DNA of 64,000 bases from Balneolaceae bacterium (GTDB lineage Bacteria; Bacteroidota; Rhodothermia; Balneolales; Balneolaceae), in NCBI GenBank assembly GCA_018401935.1, contig JAGYJQ010000005.1:97349-161348 (forward strand). The letters run 5' to 3'. Positions within the stretch are counted from its first letter, which is position 1. The number at the start of each line of letters is the position of its first letter. Positions 52,535 through 61,938 of this stretch are shown piece after piece. The translations under genes were made by a program, and so were the position numbers. The notes beneath the pieces were generated by a model. That model worked only from the letters and a program-made list of their open reading frames with translations, was not told the origin of the DNA and did no database searches.

Positions 52535-53671
52535 TCACTTAGCACTTCTAGATCGAACCTCTTCGTAGAAGTCCTCATATTGCCGTACTATTTGATCTTG
52601 GTTAAATAGCTTAGCTCGATTCCTTGCGTTCTTAGCTAAAGTGGCATGCAAGCTTGGTGTGCTTAAAACCTGAACAGCATAGTCAGCCATGCAATCCAAA
52701 TCGTCTAATGGACATGCATACCCTGTTTCTCCATGAATATTTACTTCAGGTAGTCCACCAATATCCGAACTGATTACCGGTACCGAACAGCTCATTGCCT
52801 CTAGAGCAGCCAATCCAAAAGTTTCAGAACCCGAGGGTATCAGAAACAAATCCGCAATGGACAAAATCTCTTCCACTCGCTCCCATTTACCCATAAAATC
52901 TACGTGGTCACATATACCTAGACGGCGGCATTGCTGTTCGGCTAATTGTCGGTCTGGACCATCCCCTGCTAAAACCAATTTAGCCGGAATACCTTTTTCA
53001 AGGATTTTGGCAAATATCTTTATCACTGCAGGTACCCGTTTTACTTTTCTAAAATTAGAAACATGAACGACTATTTTTTCACCATTTGGTGCCAACTGCA
53101 TTTTTAAATCGGTTTGGTCGGTCGCTTGAAAGCGATCTAAATCGATGAAATTTGGAATGACTTTAATGTCCTGTTTAATGTCAAAATTTTCGTAAGTCTC
53201 TCGCTTTAAATATTCCGAAACCGCCGTCACACCATCACTTTTATCAATGGAAAACTCAACCACATGCTTATAACTTGGGTCTTTCCCAACTAAGGTAATA
53301 TCCGTGCCATGTAAGGTCGTAACAATAGGCACATGCAATCCCCGCTCGGCCATAATTTGCCGTGCCAAATAGGCACTCGTTGCATGAGGTAAGGCATAGT
53401 GAACGTGAAGCAAATCCAGCTGCTCAAATTCAATCAAATTGACCATTTGAGAAGCCAAAGCCAAGGCATAAGGTGGATATTCAAACAGTGGATAGGAGTT
53501 TATTGAAACCTCATGATAGAATATCCTTGTATTAAATTCTTCTAATCTAGCAGGGCGCGCATAACTTAATATATGCACTGTGTGTCCCTGCTGAGCTAAA
53601 ATCTTAGCTAACTCTGTGGCTACTACTCCACTACCCCCAAAGGTAGGATAACAGACTATTCCAATATTCAT
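52535..53671 (-). CDS. bshA: N-acetyl-alpha-D-glucosaminyl L-malate synthase
   Basis: 378 residues. 'MNIGIVCYPTFGGSGVVATE', 'LHVHYALPHATSAYLARQI', 'TTLHGTDITLVGKDPSYK' and 'IPSGSETFGLAALEAMSCSV' are the BshA landmarks, a GT4 enzyme. It joins GlcNAc from UDP-GlcNAc to L-malate, the first step of bacillithiol synthesis. Together with ypdA it shows that this organism makes and recycles bacillithiol. bshB and bshC are not in the window. Confidence 0.93.
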   Translation of the reverse strand: MNIGIVCYPTFGGSGVVATELAKILAQQGHTVHILSYARPARLEEFNTRIFYHEVSINSYPLFEYPPYALALASQMVNLIEFEQLDLLHVHYALPHATSAYLARQIMAERGLHVPIVTTLHGTDITLVGKDPSYKHVVEFSIDKSDGVTAVSEYLKRETYENFDIKQDIKVIPNFIDLDRFQATDQTDLKMQLAPNGEKIVVHVSNFRKVKRVPAVIKIFAKILEKGIPAKLVLAGDGPDRQLAEQQCRRLGICDHVDFMGKWERVEEILSIADLFLIPSGSETFGLAALEAMSCSVPVISSDIGGLPEVNIHGETGYACPLDDLDCMADYAVQVLSTPSLHATLAKNARNRAKLFNQDQIVRQYEDFYEEVRSRSAK

Positions 53672-53937
53672 AAGTATTCATATAAGTGAAACACAATAAA
53701 CTCAAACAAAACTCAAACACCCAAGGATGGGTAAACAAAACTTTGCAAAGCAATGACAAAGCTGAGGCAAATAGCGTTCCAACTTACCATTTCTTTATAT
53801 GATTGTTTACGCCAACATTCACCTTTTAAAAAATTTTCCGTAACCAAACCCACTCCTTCGGTGTTTTATAGCCCCCGACAAATCGCTATATTCAACCTTC
53901 TAAACAACTTTGACGCTTCACTAAGTACATAACCCGT

Positions 53938-54696
53938 ATGGCAGGACATTCTAAATGGGCGAATATTCGCCACAAAAAAGCGAAAGAAGATGCAAAACGC
54001 TCTAAGGTGTTTACAAAAATCATCAAGGAACTTACCGTAGCAGCAAAGGAAGGGGGAGGTGATCCAACCGGAAATCCAAGACTTGCTTTGGCGATAGAAA
54101 ATGCCAAAAGTTGTAACCTTCCTAAAGATAACATGGAACGCGCGATTAAACGTGGCACTGGTGAGTTAGACGACGGTTCCAGCTTTGAAGAAGTAAGTTT
54201 TGAAGGATACGGGCCTGGAGGTATTGCCTATTACATCGAGGCAACCACCGATAATAATAACAGGACGGTGAGTGAAGTTCGGCATATTTTCACTAAACAT
54301 GGTGGGAACATGGGTACCAATGGATCTGTTTCTTTTTTATTTGAGCAAAAAGGGATGATTGGTGTGCCTTCTGAAGGAATAGATGAAGAAAACTTCCTCT
54401 TAGAAGCAATTGAAGCAGGCGCTGAAGATGTAATCGTAGAAGAAGGAGCCACTCTCTTTATGGTAATGACAGAGCGCACTCAACTCTTTCATGTCCGAAA
54501 TAACTTAGAGGCTGCTGGGTATACGATAGAACAAGCAGAGCTCGTTAGGGAGGCTATGACGGAGACAAAAGTAGACGCCGAAGTAGCTCGTGCTAACTTT
54601 AGTATGATTGAAAAATTTGAAGAAAATGATGACGTAACCAATGTGTTTACAAATCTGCTCATGGATGATGAAACCATGAATGCACTTGATGAGTAG
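53938..54696 (+). CDS. yebC: YebC/PmpR (TACO1) family protein
   Basis: 252 residues starting 'MAGHSKWANIRHKKAKEDAK', the standard YebC opening; 'RALALAIENAK'-like 'NPRLALAIENAKSCNLPKDN' and 'YYIEATTDNNNRTVSEVRHI' follow. The family is described both as a DNA-binding regulator and as a translation factor that helps ribosomes at proline stretches. The 266-base gap before it, shared with divergent bshA, shows no clear element. It ends 44 bases before the bat genes. Confidence 0.96.
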   Translation: MAGHSKWANIRHKKAKEDAKRSKVFTKIIKELTVAAKEGGGDPTGNPRLALAIENAKSCNLPKDNMERAIKRGTGELDDGSSFEEVSFEGYGPGGIAYYIEATTDNNNRTVSEVRHIFTKHGGNMGTNGSVSFLFEQKGMIGVPSEGIDEENFLLEAIEAGAEDVIVEEGATLFMVMTERTQLFHVRNNLEAAGYTIEQAELVREAMTETKVDAEVARANFSMIEKFEENDDVTNVFTNLLMDDETMNALDE

Positions 54697-54740
54697 GTAA
54701 TTTTAACAGACGCATGATCAATTAGACGAAAAAACGACCC

Positions 54741-55391
54741 ATGGCGACATTTATTTGGACTATACTACTATTATTAGGATTAAGCATTAGCAATCCAGAC
54801 GCTCGTAAGGGAAATAAATCTTATGAAAATGGAGACTATGAGAGCGCAAAAACTTGGTTTTATTCTGCCTTAGATCAAGACCCCAATAACGCCGAAATTT
54901 TGTTCAACTTAGGTAATACGTTAACTAAACTGGGTGACATCGAGGAAGCCATTAAGGTGTTCATGCAAGCAAAAAGTTACACAGAAGACGCCCACCTGAA
55001 AGCTTTGGCAGACTACAACATCGGAACAGTTTTAGCTGAAAATGAGCAATGGAAGCCGGCAATGAAGCACTTACGAGCTTCTTTACAAAAACTTCCGTCC
55101 GATAGCGAAGGCCAGTTTAATTATGAATATGCTTTGATGAAAGCTACTGAAGAAGAAGAAAACAACGAGCAGAATCAAGATCAAAATGAAAACCAGGAAC
55201 CCCCACCTGAACCAAGTGTGTACGCTAAAGCGGTAAAAGAACAAGCCGATGCCCTCGTAAATGAATCCCGATATGCTTCCGCTTTTAATCTAATGCAAGA
55301 GGCTTTAGGAGTCGATGAAACGGTTAGATATTATGAGTCGTTTATGAATCGTATTGGTGCAGTGAACCAAATAGAACAAACTAACAATTAA
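54741..55391 (+). CDS. TPR-containing membrane protein of the Bat cluster (BatC-like)
   Basis: 216 residues. An N-terminal hydrophobic segment ('TFIWTILLLLGLSISNP') is followed by TPR motifs ('GNKSYENGDYESAKTWFYSA', 'AEILFNLGNTLTKLGDIEEA', 'ADYNIGTVLAENEQWKPAMK'). A Glu/Asn/Gln-rich linker (about 136-155) leads to a C-terminal helical part. It is the first of four Bat-type genes (gap of eight bases to the next). The Bat proteins are needed for oxygen tolerance or envelope stress resistance in some FCB bacteria and leptospires; the biochemical role is unknown. Confidence 0.82.
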   Translation: MATFIWTILLLLGLSISNPDARKGNKSYENGDYESAKTWFYSALDQDPNNAEILFNLGNTLTKLGDIEEAIKVFMQAKSYTEDAHLKALADYNIGTVLAENEQWKPAMKHLRASLQKLPSDSEGQFNYEYALMKATEEEENNEQNQDQNENQEPPPEPSVYAKAVKEQADALVNESRYASAFNLMQEALGVDETVRYYESFMNRIGAVNQIEQTNN

Positions 55392-55399
55392 ACTGGTTA

Positions 55400-56086
55400 A
55401 TGATTATTCGGCCACACACAATCACATCCATGATTTCTATGTTTAAACCCTCTTTTTTGCTGGTACTCAATTCAAATAATGAAGGCCGCAGCTTCATCTC
55501 TGCTCTGTGCTCCTTCGTTGTTATTTTGATGATTTGGTCCACACCCCAATCTCTATTTGGACAAACTCAAGCTAACATCCCACCTGCAGAAAGTTACTTT
55601 CATGAAGGTGCGCAACAATTCATCTACAACAACTTAGAGGCAGCCATTAGTGCTGTAGAGACTGGATTAGAACGTTATCCGGATGACCTGAAGCTCCAAA
55701 GTCTATATGAGCAGTTGAAGGAACAGCAGCAGCAACAGCAGGATCAGGATAGCCAGAATGAACAAGATAACGGGGATCAAAACGAAGAAAATTCTGAGCA
55801 GAATTCAGAACAACAAGAAAACGAAGAAAACTCAGAGCAAAACGAGCAAAACTCAGAAAGTGAAGAACAAAAGTCAGAAAATGAGGATCAGAGTCAAAGC
55901 CAAAATGAACAGGCTCCAGACGATTCCAATCAAAGTGAGCGTGCTCAAGCAGAAGAACTAAAAGATTTAAGCAAAGAAGAGGCCCAAAAAATCCTGCAGG
56001 CATTAGCTCAAAAAGAAAAAGAATTGTTAAAGGAATTCAAAAAAGCTAAAACCAAAGGCGGAAAGACACATGAAAAAGATTGGTAA
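55400..56086 (+). CDS. BatC-type protein with long Gln/Glu/Asn/Ser-rich linker
   Basis: 228 residues. A leader region to about 'SLFGQTQA' (the true start could be at the second or third Met) precedes a TPR pair ('AAISAVETGLERYPDDLKLQ'). Then comes an extreme low-complexity region, about 110-185, of Gln, Glu, Asn and Ser. The end 'AQKILQALAQKEKELLKEFK' and final 'KDW' are the BatC signature. The gene overlaps batD by 17 bases. Together with the previous gene it seems to be a split or duplicated BatC. Confidence 0.82.
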   Translation: MIIRPHTITSMISMFKPSFLLVLNSNNEGRSFISALCSFVVILMIWSTPQSLFGQTQANIPPAESYFHEGAQQFIYNNLEAAISAVETGLERYPDDLKLQSLYEQLKEQQQQQQDQDSQNEQDNGDQNEENSEQNSEQQENEENSEQNEQNSESEEQKSENEDQSQSQNEQAPDDSNQSERAQAEELKDLSKEEAQKILQALAQKEKELLKEFKKAKTKGGKTHEKDW

Positions 56087-57866
56087 ATCTGTACCGTATC
56101 TACTTCTCTTTTTTCTTGCGAGTATTCCCAGCTTTACTTGGGCACAAAACTCCCCTATTCAGGTACAGGCCAAACTGTCTGAAACGAATATATACAATGG
56201 AGAATCGGTACTCCTAGAGTTCATCATCTCCGGTAGAAGTTTAAACAGCATTGATCGCCCAACCATCCTTGACGTACCTGGACTCCGATGGATCAGCGGA
56301 TCGAATAGACAGGGGCAAAGTATTCAGTATGTAAACGGTCGCCCTAGTGTTACCTATACCTATGGGTACCAATTTGTCGCAAATCAGGTTGGCAATTATA
56401 CCCTTCCTTCTTTTGATATTACCGTTAACGGTGAAGTTTACCGTACGGAACCTATTTCGTTTCGAGTGCTAGATCCCGCTAATACGCAACAAAACAGGGG
56501 GAGCAGTCCTGATATATTTGTTCGGTTAGAGCCCAACAAAACCACCGCCTTCTTGGGTGAGCAAATTGTTGTAGATGTCGTTTTGTATTTCAAAAATACC
56601 ATTGAAGTTCGGTCCTATCAAGCAAGTCCAGGCTGGAAAGCAGAAGGTTTTTGGAAAGAAGAACTTGAAAATACCCAACAAACTCGTGCTACATCCACCA
56701 TAGTTGAGGGAGAGCGATATCAACGAGCTAGACTTTTACAATACGCCCTTTTTCCAAGTAAACGAGGCAAGCTGGTTCTAAGCCCATTTGAGATTACTGT
56801 CTTAATTCAACAGCGCAACAGACGTCAAGATATCTTTAGCTTCGGTTTGGGTCAGGAGCGTAAAAATATCCAAACACCCCCCACCGAAATCACCATTAAA
56901 CCGCTCCCCACCCATCAGAGCACAGAAAACAACCTCTTCCTTTCAGCCGTTGGAACATTCCAAATAGAGCGCCGTATCGAACCCACCGAAGCCCTTGTGG
57001 GAGAAAGTATTGAAATTACCACTCGCATATCGGGAGCCGGAAATCTTCCTCTAATTCAATCTCCTGACTATGCCTATCCTGCTGAATTTGAACAATACAA
57101 TCCACAAGAGAGTAGTTCCATCCAACGAACCGGATCAACCATTTCCGGAACAAAAACCTTCACTGATATTGTAATTGCACGTAACGAAGGAAGCTACACC
57201 ATTCCAGCTACTCAGCTCGTATATTTCGATCCAACCGCCCAAGAGTACAAAGCAATTGGTCTTCCAGCTCAGAGCCTTCGCGTTACTCGAGACGCTAACG
57301 AAGTCCGTTCTACCACTGAAATGCTACGATTCGACATTGAACCCGTGGCTGGATTAGTGGCCTGGAAACAACACTCACCAACCCGGTTAGCTGACCAACC
57401 CCTTTTACTACTTTTTTTATTTCTGCCCTTGGCTGGCCTGGTCATAGGATTCTTTGTAAAAAAACACCTGGATCGCCTACAAAACGACCATAATTTTGCT
57501 CGAAAGCGGGGTGCATTAAAGACGGCAAAAAGTGCTTTAAATGAGCTTCGTACTAATGCTGAACGACATAACAGAGACGATAAGAGTACTATAAAAGAAT
57601 GCTATCACGAGCTCTATCACATCCTTAGCACCTACATAACCAGTCGTTGTGGAATGCATGCTGCTGGTTGGTCAACCCAAGAATTGCTAACAGGACTTGA
57701 AAAGCAGCTTAAAAGTAAGTCACCTGCAGCACTCGAGCGTTGCAAGGAGATCTTAACGAAATGTGATACCATATCCTATGCACCCATTAGTTCTACCTCG
57801 GATGTGTTAACGGATATTCAACTTGCTGAAGAGACTATTCTAGAACTTGAACGGGAGATAAATTGA
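56070..57866 (+). CDS. batD: BatD family protein
   Basis: 598 residues with a signal peptide (ends 'SFTWAQ'). Extracytoplasmic beta domains follow, with the BatD/oxygen tolerance pattern ('VQAKLSETNIYNGESVLLEF', 'FRVLDPANTQQNRGSS', 'VRLEPNKTTAFLGEQIVVDV'). One membrane segment lies near 447-467 ('PLLLLFLFLPLAGLVIGFFV') and a cytoplasmic helical tail follows. The start overlaps the previous gene and the stop overlaps the next (TGATG), so translation is coupled. Confidence 0.92.
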   Translation: MKKIGKSVPYLLLFFLASIPSFTWAQNSPIQVQAKLSETNIYNGESVLLEFIISGRSLNSIDRPTILDVPGLRWISGSNRQGQSIQYVNGRPSVTYTYGYQFVANQVGNYTLPSFDITVNGEVYRTEPISFRVLDPANTQQNRGSSPDIFVRLEPNKTTAFLGEQIVVDVVLYFKNTIEVRSYQASPGWKAEGFWKEELENTQQTRATSTIVEGERYQRARLLQYALFPSKRGKLVLSPFEITVLIQQRNRRQDIFSFGLGQERKNIQTPPTEITIKPLPTHQSTENNLFLSAVGTFQIERRIEPTEALVGESIEITTRISGAGNLPLIQSPDYAYPAEFEQYNPQESSSIQRTGSTISGTKTFTDIVIARNEGSYTIPATQLVYFDPTAQEYKAIGLPAQSLRVTRDANEVRSTTEMLRFDIEPVAGLVAWKQHSPTRLADQPLLLLFLFLPLAGLVIGFFVKKHLDRLQNDHNFARKRGALKTAKSALNELRTNAERHNRDDKSTIKECYHELYHILSTYITSRCGMHAAGWSTQELLTGLEKQLKSKSPAALERCKEILTKCDTISYAPISSTSDVLTDIQLAEETILELEREIN

Positions 57867-58765
57867 TGAATAGGGTTGCAAACTTATTTTATTGGATCAC
57901 ATTTCCAATGCAAAGGAACATATCTCCGTACCTAACCTTACTGCTGTTTAGCACTTATTTATTCACTTCTGAACCTAATGCAGCAACACCGGCGTTACTT
58001 CAAAATCCCGTAGAAATGATTCTTTCTGCCTCTCAAGCGCAATCTAGCTTTGAGGAAGCTACCTTAGATTTAGAACAGGCTCAATACAAAATAGCTCTGC
58101 AAAAATTCAAGCATATTGAACAAAGTGGATTTTATTCAGGGGGATTATTTTTAAATATGGCTATTGCTGCGGTTGAATTAGATTCCTTAGGCCTTGCAAA
58201 ATTTTATCTCCAAAAAGCCGTAGAAGAACCCACCACTGAAGCCGCAGCCAATGAAGCATTGGCGTATGTAGAAAGTCAATTCAGCCGGCAAGCTGCTACC
58301 TTACCGCCACTACCATGGGAAACAGCTTTAGATTATATCGAACATAATTGGGGAAGTCTATGGTTGTTTTGGTCAGCCTTTGCTTTCTTATGTCTGTCGG
58401 TAGTTTTATTGTTGTTTCACTGGTTTGGAAACGCATCGAACCACAGAAAGAAATCACCTTCGAAGCGGCATAAACCGACGATTATGAAAGGCTCTTGGAT
58501 TTCCTTGCTCTTCTTTTTTACCAGTTTAAGCATAGCCATGGGTACAGATTACCGCTCTGCAAGGTATAGTGAAGCCGTTATTATTGCGCAGGAAGTGGAG
58601 GTGAGGAATTCCCCTTCAGCTTCGGGTGAAGTGCTGGTCATGGGTTATGAAGGATATGACTGCCGGGTAGACTTTTCCGTTGACGCTATTCAAGGTTGGC
58701 GCTTTATCAGGCTCAGTAATGGCCAAACCGGATGGGTACTGGACCAAACACTCCGAATTCATTAG
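57866..58765 (+). CDS. batE: BatE-like protein: TPR, membrane segments, bacterial SH3 domain
   Basis: 299 residues from the ATG at 57866, which overlaps the batD stop by one base; an upstream TTG at 57863 is less likely. A hydrophobic leader is followed by TPR-like helices ('LDLEQAQYKIALQKFKHIE', 'GLFLNMAIAAVELDSLGLA'), a central membrane segment ('LWLFWSAFAFLCLSVVLLLF') and a second one ('WISLLFFFTSLSIAM'). A C-terminal SH3b domain ends the protein ('AQEVEVRNSPSASGEVL', 'RFIRLSNGQTGWV'). Likely periplasmic SH3b, anchored in the inner membrane. Confidence 0.88.
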   Translation: MNRVANLFYWITFPMQRNISPYLTLLLFSTYLFTSEPNAATPALLQNPVEMILSASQAQSSFEEATLDLEQAQYKIALQKFKHIEQSGFYSGGLFLNMAIAAVELDSLGLAKFYLQKAVEEPTTEAAANEALAYVESQFSRQAATLPPLPWETALDYIEHNWGSLWLFWSAFAFLCLSVVLLLFHWFGNASNHRKKSPSKRHKPTIMKGSWISLLFFFTSLSIAMGTDYRSARYSEAVIIAQEVEVRNSPSASGEVLVMGYEGYDCRVDFSVDAIQGWRFIRLSNGQTGWVLDQTLRIH

Positions 58766-58882
58766 CTTTACAGACTTTAATTAGAGAATAAAGTCACATT
58801 AAACTACCTTTATACAGTGGCCATATAAGGGGCCTTTTGTATAAGGTATGCCATCCGTAAAACGCAATAATCCGAATGAACA

Positions 58883-60256
58883 ATGACCACCAACGAATTT
58901 ATTGAACACCATAAAGAGCACTTCCTAGAGGAGTTATTCACCTTCCTAAGGATACCAAGTGTAAGTACCGATTCTTCCCGAAAAATGGAGGTAGAGCAGG
59001 CCGCAGATTTTTTGCTAAGCCAACTTACTACGTTGAAGCTTTCACGAGTAGAGCGCTATGAAACCCAGGGGCACCCTATCGTATATGGGGAACATTGTCC
59101 TTTTGATGACCGGCCCACCGTGTTAATTTATGGACACTATGACGTTCAACCTTCCGATCCAGATCACCTATGGGATACCCCACCCTTTGAACCCACCATT
59201 AAAGAAGGTAAGATTTATGCTAGAGGCGCTAGTGACGACAAAGGGCAATCTTTCACGCACATAAAAGCCCTTCAATCACTCATCGAAGCTGACGGTGGTG
59301 TTCCGGTGAATATCAAGATTCTGTTGGAAGGTGAAGAGGAAATTGGATCACCCAATTTGGTCCCCTTTATTGAATCGCATAAGGACATGCTACAGTGTGA
59401 TATGGTCCTTATTTCTGACACCTCCATGTTTGGACTCGATCAACCATCCATTACTTTTGGCCTTCGAGGCTTGGCTTACATGGAAGTTGAAGTGGTAGGT
59501 CCAAATAGAGATTTACATTCTGGGGTCTATGGAGGAGCGGTTGAAAATCCTCTGAATGTACTTTGTGAAATCATTGCTCAGCTGAAGGACAAAGATGGCG
59601 TTATTCAAATTCCCGGATTTTATGACAAAGTGGAGGCCTTAACACCAGAAGATCGCCAGGCAATGGCCGATTTACCCTTTGACGAAACAGCTTATAAAGC
59701 TTCCTTAGACGTGGAGGCTGTTCACGGCGAAAAAGGATATAGTACCCTTGAACGGGCTTCTGCCAGACCTACACTCGACGTGAACGGAATATGGGGTGGA
59801 TACCAAGGAGAGGGGGCAAAGACAGTACTTCCCTCCAAAGCTAATGCCAAAATTAGTATGCGCCTAGTACCCAACCAAGATCCTCATGAAATTGCCCGTT
59901 TATTTGAACAACAGGTATTGTCCTTAGCTCCTGATACCGTAAAAGTGAGGGTAACGGAGCATCATGGTGGATATGCTTCACGCACTGACTTGAATTTTTA
60001 CGGTTTAAAGGCAGCAGCATCAGCATTTGAAGAGGTCTACCAGACCCCGGTTCTTTTTTCCATGGAAGGCGGATCTATTCCCATTGTGGCCGATTTTAAA
60101 CGGGTATTAGGAGCGGAATCCATCCTTATGGGATTTGGCGTAACCAGCGATGCTATTCATTCGCCCAATGAATCGTTTCATGTGAAAGATTTTTATAGGG
60201 GGATAAAAACCTCTGCTCGGTTTTTCCAATTGTTAGCAGAGGATGCTAAGGCTTAA
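58883..60256 (+). CDS. M20-family dipeptidase
   Basis: 457 residues. Zinc-site motifs of M20 dipeptidases are intact: 'VLIYGHYDVQPSDPDHLWDT' (His, Asp), 'ARGASDDKGQSF' (Asp bridging), 'LLEGEEEIGSPNL' (catalytic and metal Glu) and 'MISDTSMFG'-type 'LISDTSMF'. Dimerisation-domain motif 'NRDLHSGVYGG' and a late 'HSPNESF' follow. No signal peptide, so cytoplasmic; it would split dipeptides or N-acyl amino acids. Confidence 0.93.
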   Translation: MTTNEFIEHHKEHFLEELFTFLRIPSVSTDSSRKMEVEQAADFLLSQLTTLKLSRVERYETQGHPIVYGEHCPFDDRPTVLIYGHYDVQPSDPDHLWDTPPFEPTIKEGKIYARGASDDKGQSFTHIKALQSLIEADGGVPVNIKILLEGEEEIGSPNLVPFIESHKDMLQCDMVLISDTSMFGLDQPSITFGLRGLAYMEVEVVGPNRDLHSGVYGGAVENPLNVLCEIIAQLKDKDGVIQIPGFYDKVEALTPEDRQAMADLPFDETAYKASLDVEAVHGEKGYSTLERASARPTLDVNGIWGGYQGEGAKTVLPSKANAKISMRLVPNQDPHEIARLFEQQVLSLAPDTVKVRVTEHHGGYASRTDLNFYGLKAAASAFEEVYQTPVLFSMEGGSIPIVADFKRVLGAESILMGFGVTSDAIHSPNESFHVKDFYRGIKTSARFFQLLAEDAKA

Positions 60257-60289
60257 TTTTATTCAGAAAATGAACCTGTGTTTTCAGTA

Positions 60290-60328
60290 ACATTAACCAG
60301 TTACATTAACCATTTACATCAACCAGTA
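60290..60328. repeat. three 13-bp direct tandem repeats upstream of the amidohydrolase gene
   Basis: ACATTAACCAGTT (60290-60302), ACATTAACCATTT (60303-60315) and ACATCAACCAGTA (60316-60328) lie head to tail. The last ends nine bases before the chosen start codon at 60338. Function unknown; it may be a slipped-strand array or a repeated protein-binding site. Confidence 0.75.
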
Positions 60329-60337
60329 AAAGCTGTC

Positions 60338-61918
60338 ATGAAAAAAATTCTACTTCTATTATGCTCACTCATACCTATGGTATTGCATGCACAAATGCCC
60401 GATGCGCCCCAACGAAGCGAAGGTGGCGGCCCATATGATCGGCTCATTATTCGTGGAGTTCATCTTATTGATGGTACAGGCTCCCCTGCAACTGGCCCGG
60501 TAGATGTAGTGGTGGAAGGAAATGTAATAAGTAGTATCCGAACGGTTGGTTACCCAGGCTTACCGATTAATGATCGGCGCCGACCACAGGCCGATGAAAA
60601 TACTGAGGTGATTGATGCAACTGGGATGTATATGCTACCCGGATTTTTTGATATGCATGCTCACACTGGAGGTGGTGCTCAGGGTACCACACCGGAATAT
60701 GTGTACAAGCTTTGGTTGGCTCATGGCATTACCTCTATTCGGGAACCTGGTTCAGGTAATGGTATGGAATGGACACTTCGGCATAAGGAGCTTAGCGAAA
60801 AGAACCAGATCACGGCTCCGCGTATTTCTGCTTGGATTGGTTTTGGAAATGGCTTTGATCGGCCCATCATTACCCCAGAAGACGCACGTGAGTGGGTAAA
60901 AATGATTGACGATGCGGGAGCGGATGGGATTAAATTTTTTGGTGCCAGTCCTGAGGTGTACGCCGCGGCTATTGATGAAGCAAACCAACGAGGGCTAGGA
61001 ACCATGACCCATCATGCTCAAACACGAGTGGTGTACAACAATGCCCTTCGTTCGGCCCAACTGGGTTTAACGAGCATGACCCATTGGTATGGACTTCCTG
61101 AGGCGCTTTTCGAAGATCGCATCATTCAAGATTATCCGCTCGATTATAATTATAACAATGAGCAGCATCGGTTTGAGGAAGCAGGGAAATTGTGGGCTCA
61201 AGCAGCTGAACCGTATTCGGAGAAATGGAATGCGGTGATGAATGAAATGCTTGAGTTAGATTTTACACTGAATCCTACCTTCACTATTTATGAAGCCAAT
61301 CGAAGTTTAATGACTCAGCGCCGCGCAGAATGGCATGAGCGATACACTCTTCCTTCTTTATGGCGTTTTTACGAGCCCAGCCGGATTTCTCATGGTTCGT
61401 ACTGGCTTGATTGGGGGACTGAACAGGAAATTGCATGGAAAGAAAACTTTCGTCTATGGATGGAATTTGTCAACGAATACAAGAACAGAGGTGGCCGTGT
61501 GACACTTGGTTCGGATGCAGGATATATCTATAAGTTGTATGGGTTTGGATATATACAGGAAATGGAGCTTATGCGAGAAGCTGGTTTCCATCCATTGGAG
61601 ATATTCCAATCAGCTTCGCTAAAGGGAGCAGAAGTACTTGGAGTTGAGGATCAACTTGGTACTATAGAGGTGGGAAAGTTAGCCGACATGGTCATCGTAG
61701 ATGCCAACCCGATGGCTAATTTAAAAGTCTTGTTTGGTACCGGTTCTATTTTAGTGAACGAAGATAATGAGGTTACGCGACATGGTGGAGTCGTTTACAC
61801 CATCAAAGATGGTATTGTCTTCGACGCTAAAGCACTCTTAAAGGATGTAGAAGAGATAGTTAAGTCAGCTAAAGACGACGAAGGTACGGATATTACTCAG
61901 CCGGGCCTAGATTATTAA
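60338..61918 (+). CDS. secreted amidohydrolase-family protein
   Basis: 526 residues from the ATG at 60338, where the signal peptide 'MKKILLLLCSLIPMVLHAQM' begins; an upstream ATG at 60278 would cross a tandem repeat. The metal-dependent hydrolase motif 'LPGFFDMHAHTGGGAQGT' (H-x-H) and 'TLGSDAGYIYKLYGFGY' (metal Asp) are visible. 'GTIEVGKLADMVIVDANPM' is the family's usual C-terminal end. The substrate is not predictable; imidazolonepropionase-like or aryl/peptide amidases are options. It follows an M20 dipeptidase gene. Confidence 0.88.
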   Translation: MKKILLLLCSLIPMVLHAQMPDAPQRSEGGGPYDRLIIRGVHLIDGTGSPATGPVDVVVEGNVISSIRTVGYPGLPINDRRRPQADENTEVIDATGMYMLPGFFDMHAHTGGGAQGTTPEYVYKLWLAHGITSIREPGSGNGMEWTLRHKELSEKNQITAPRISAWIGFGNGFDRPIITPEDAREWVKMIDDAGADGIKFFGASPEVYAAAIDEANQRGLGTMTHHAQTRVVYNNALRSAQLGLTSMTHWYGLPEALFEDRIIQDYPLDYNYNNEQHRFEEAGKLWAQAAEPYSEKWNAVMNEMLELDFTLNPTFTIYEANRSLMTQRRAEWHERYTLPSLWRFYEPSRISHGSYWLDWGTEQEIAWKENFRLWMEFVNEYKNRGGRVTLGSDAGYIYKLYGFGYIQEMELMREAGFHPLEIFQSASLKGAEVLGVEDQLGTIEVGKLADMVIVDANPMANLKVLFGTGSILVNEDNEVTRHGGVVYTIKDGIVFDAKALLKDVEEIVKSAKDDEGTDITQPGLDY

Positions 61919-61938
61919 CGCTTTGCTTATTGTACCGC

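Noticed and set aside
55758..55961. Lys/Asn-rich open frame inside the BatC-like linker
   Set aside because: A shifted reading of the Gln/Glu/Asn/Ser-coding low-complexity region; no start signal and no family.
58766..58882. Terminator or palindrome between batE and the M20 dipeptidase gene
   Set aside because: The GGCC-containing stretch does not give a convincing stem, and no T run follows it.
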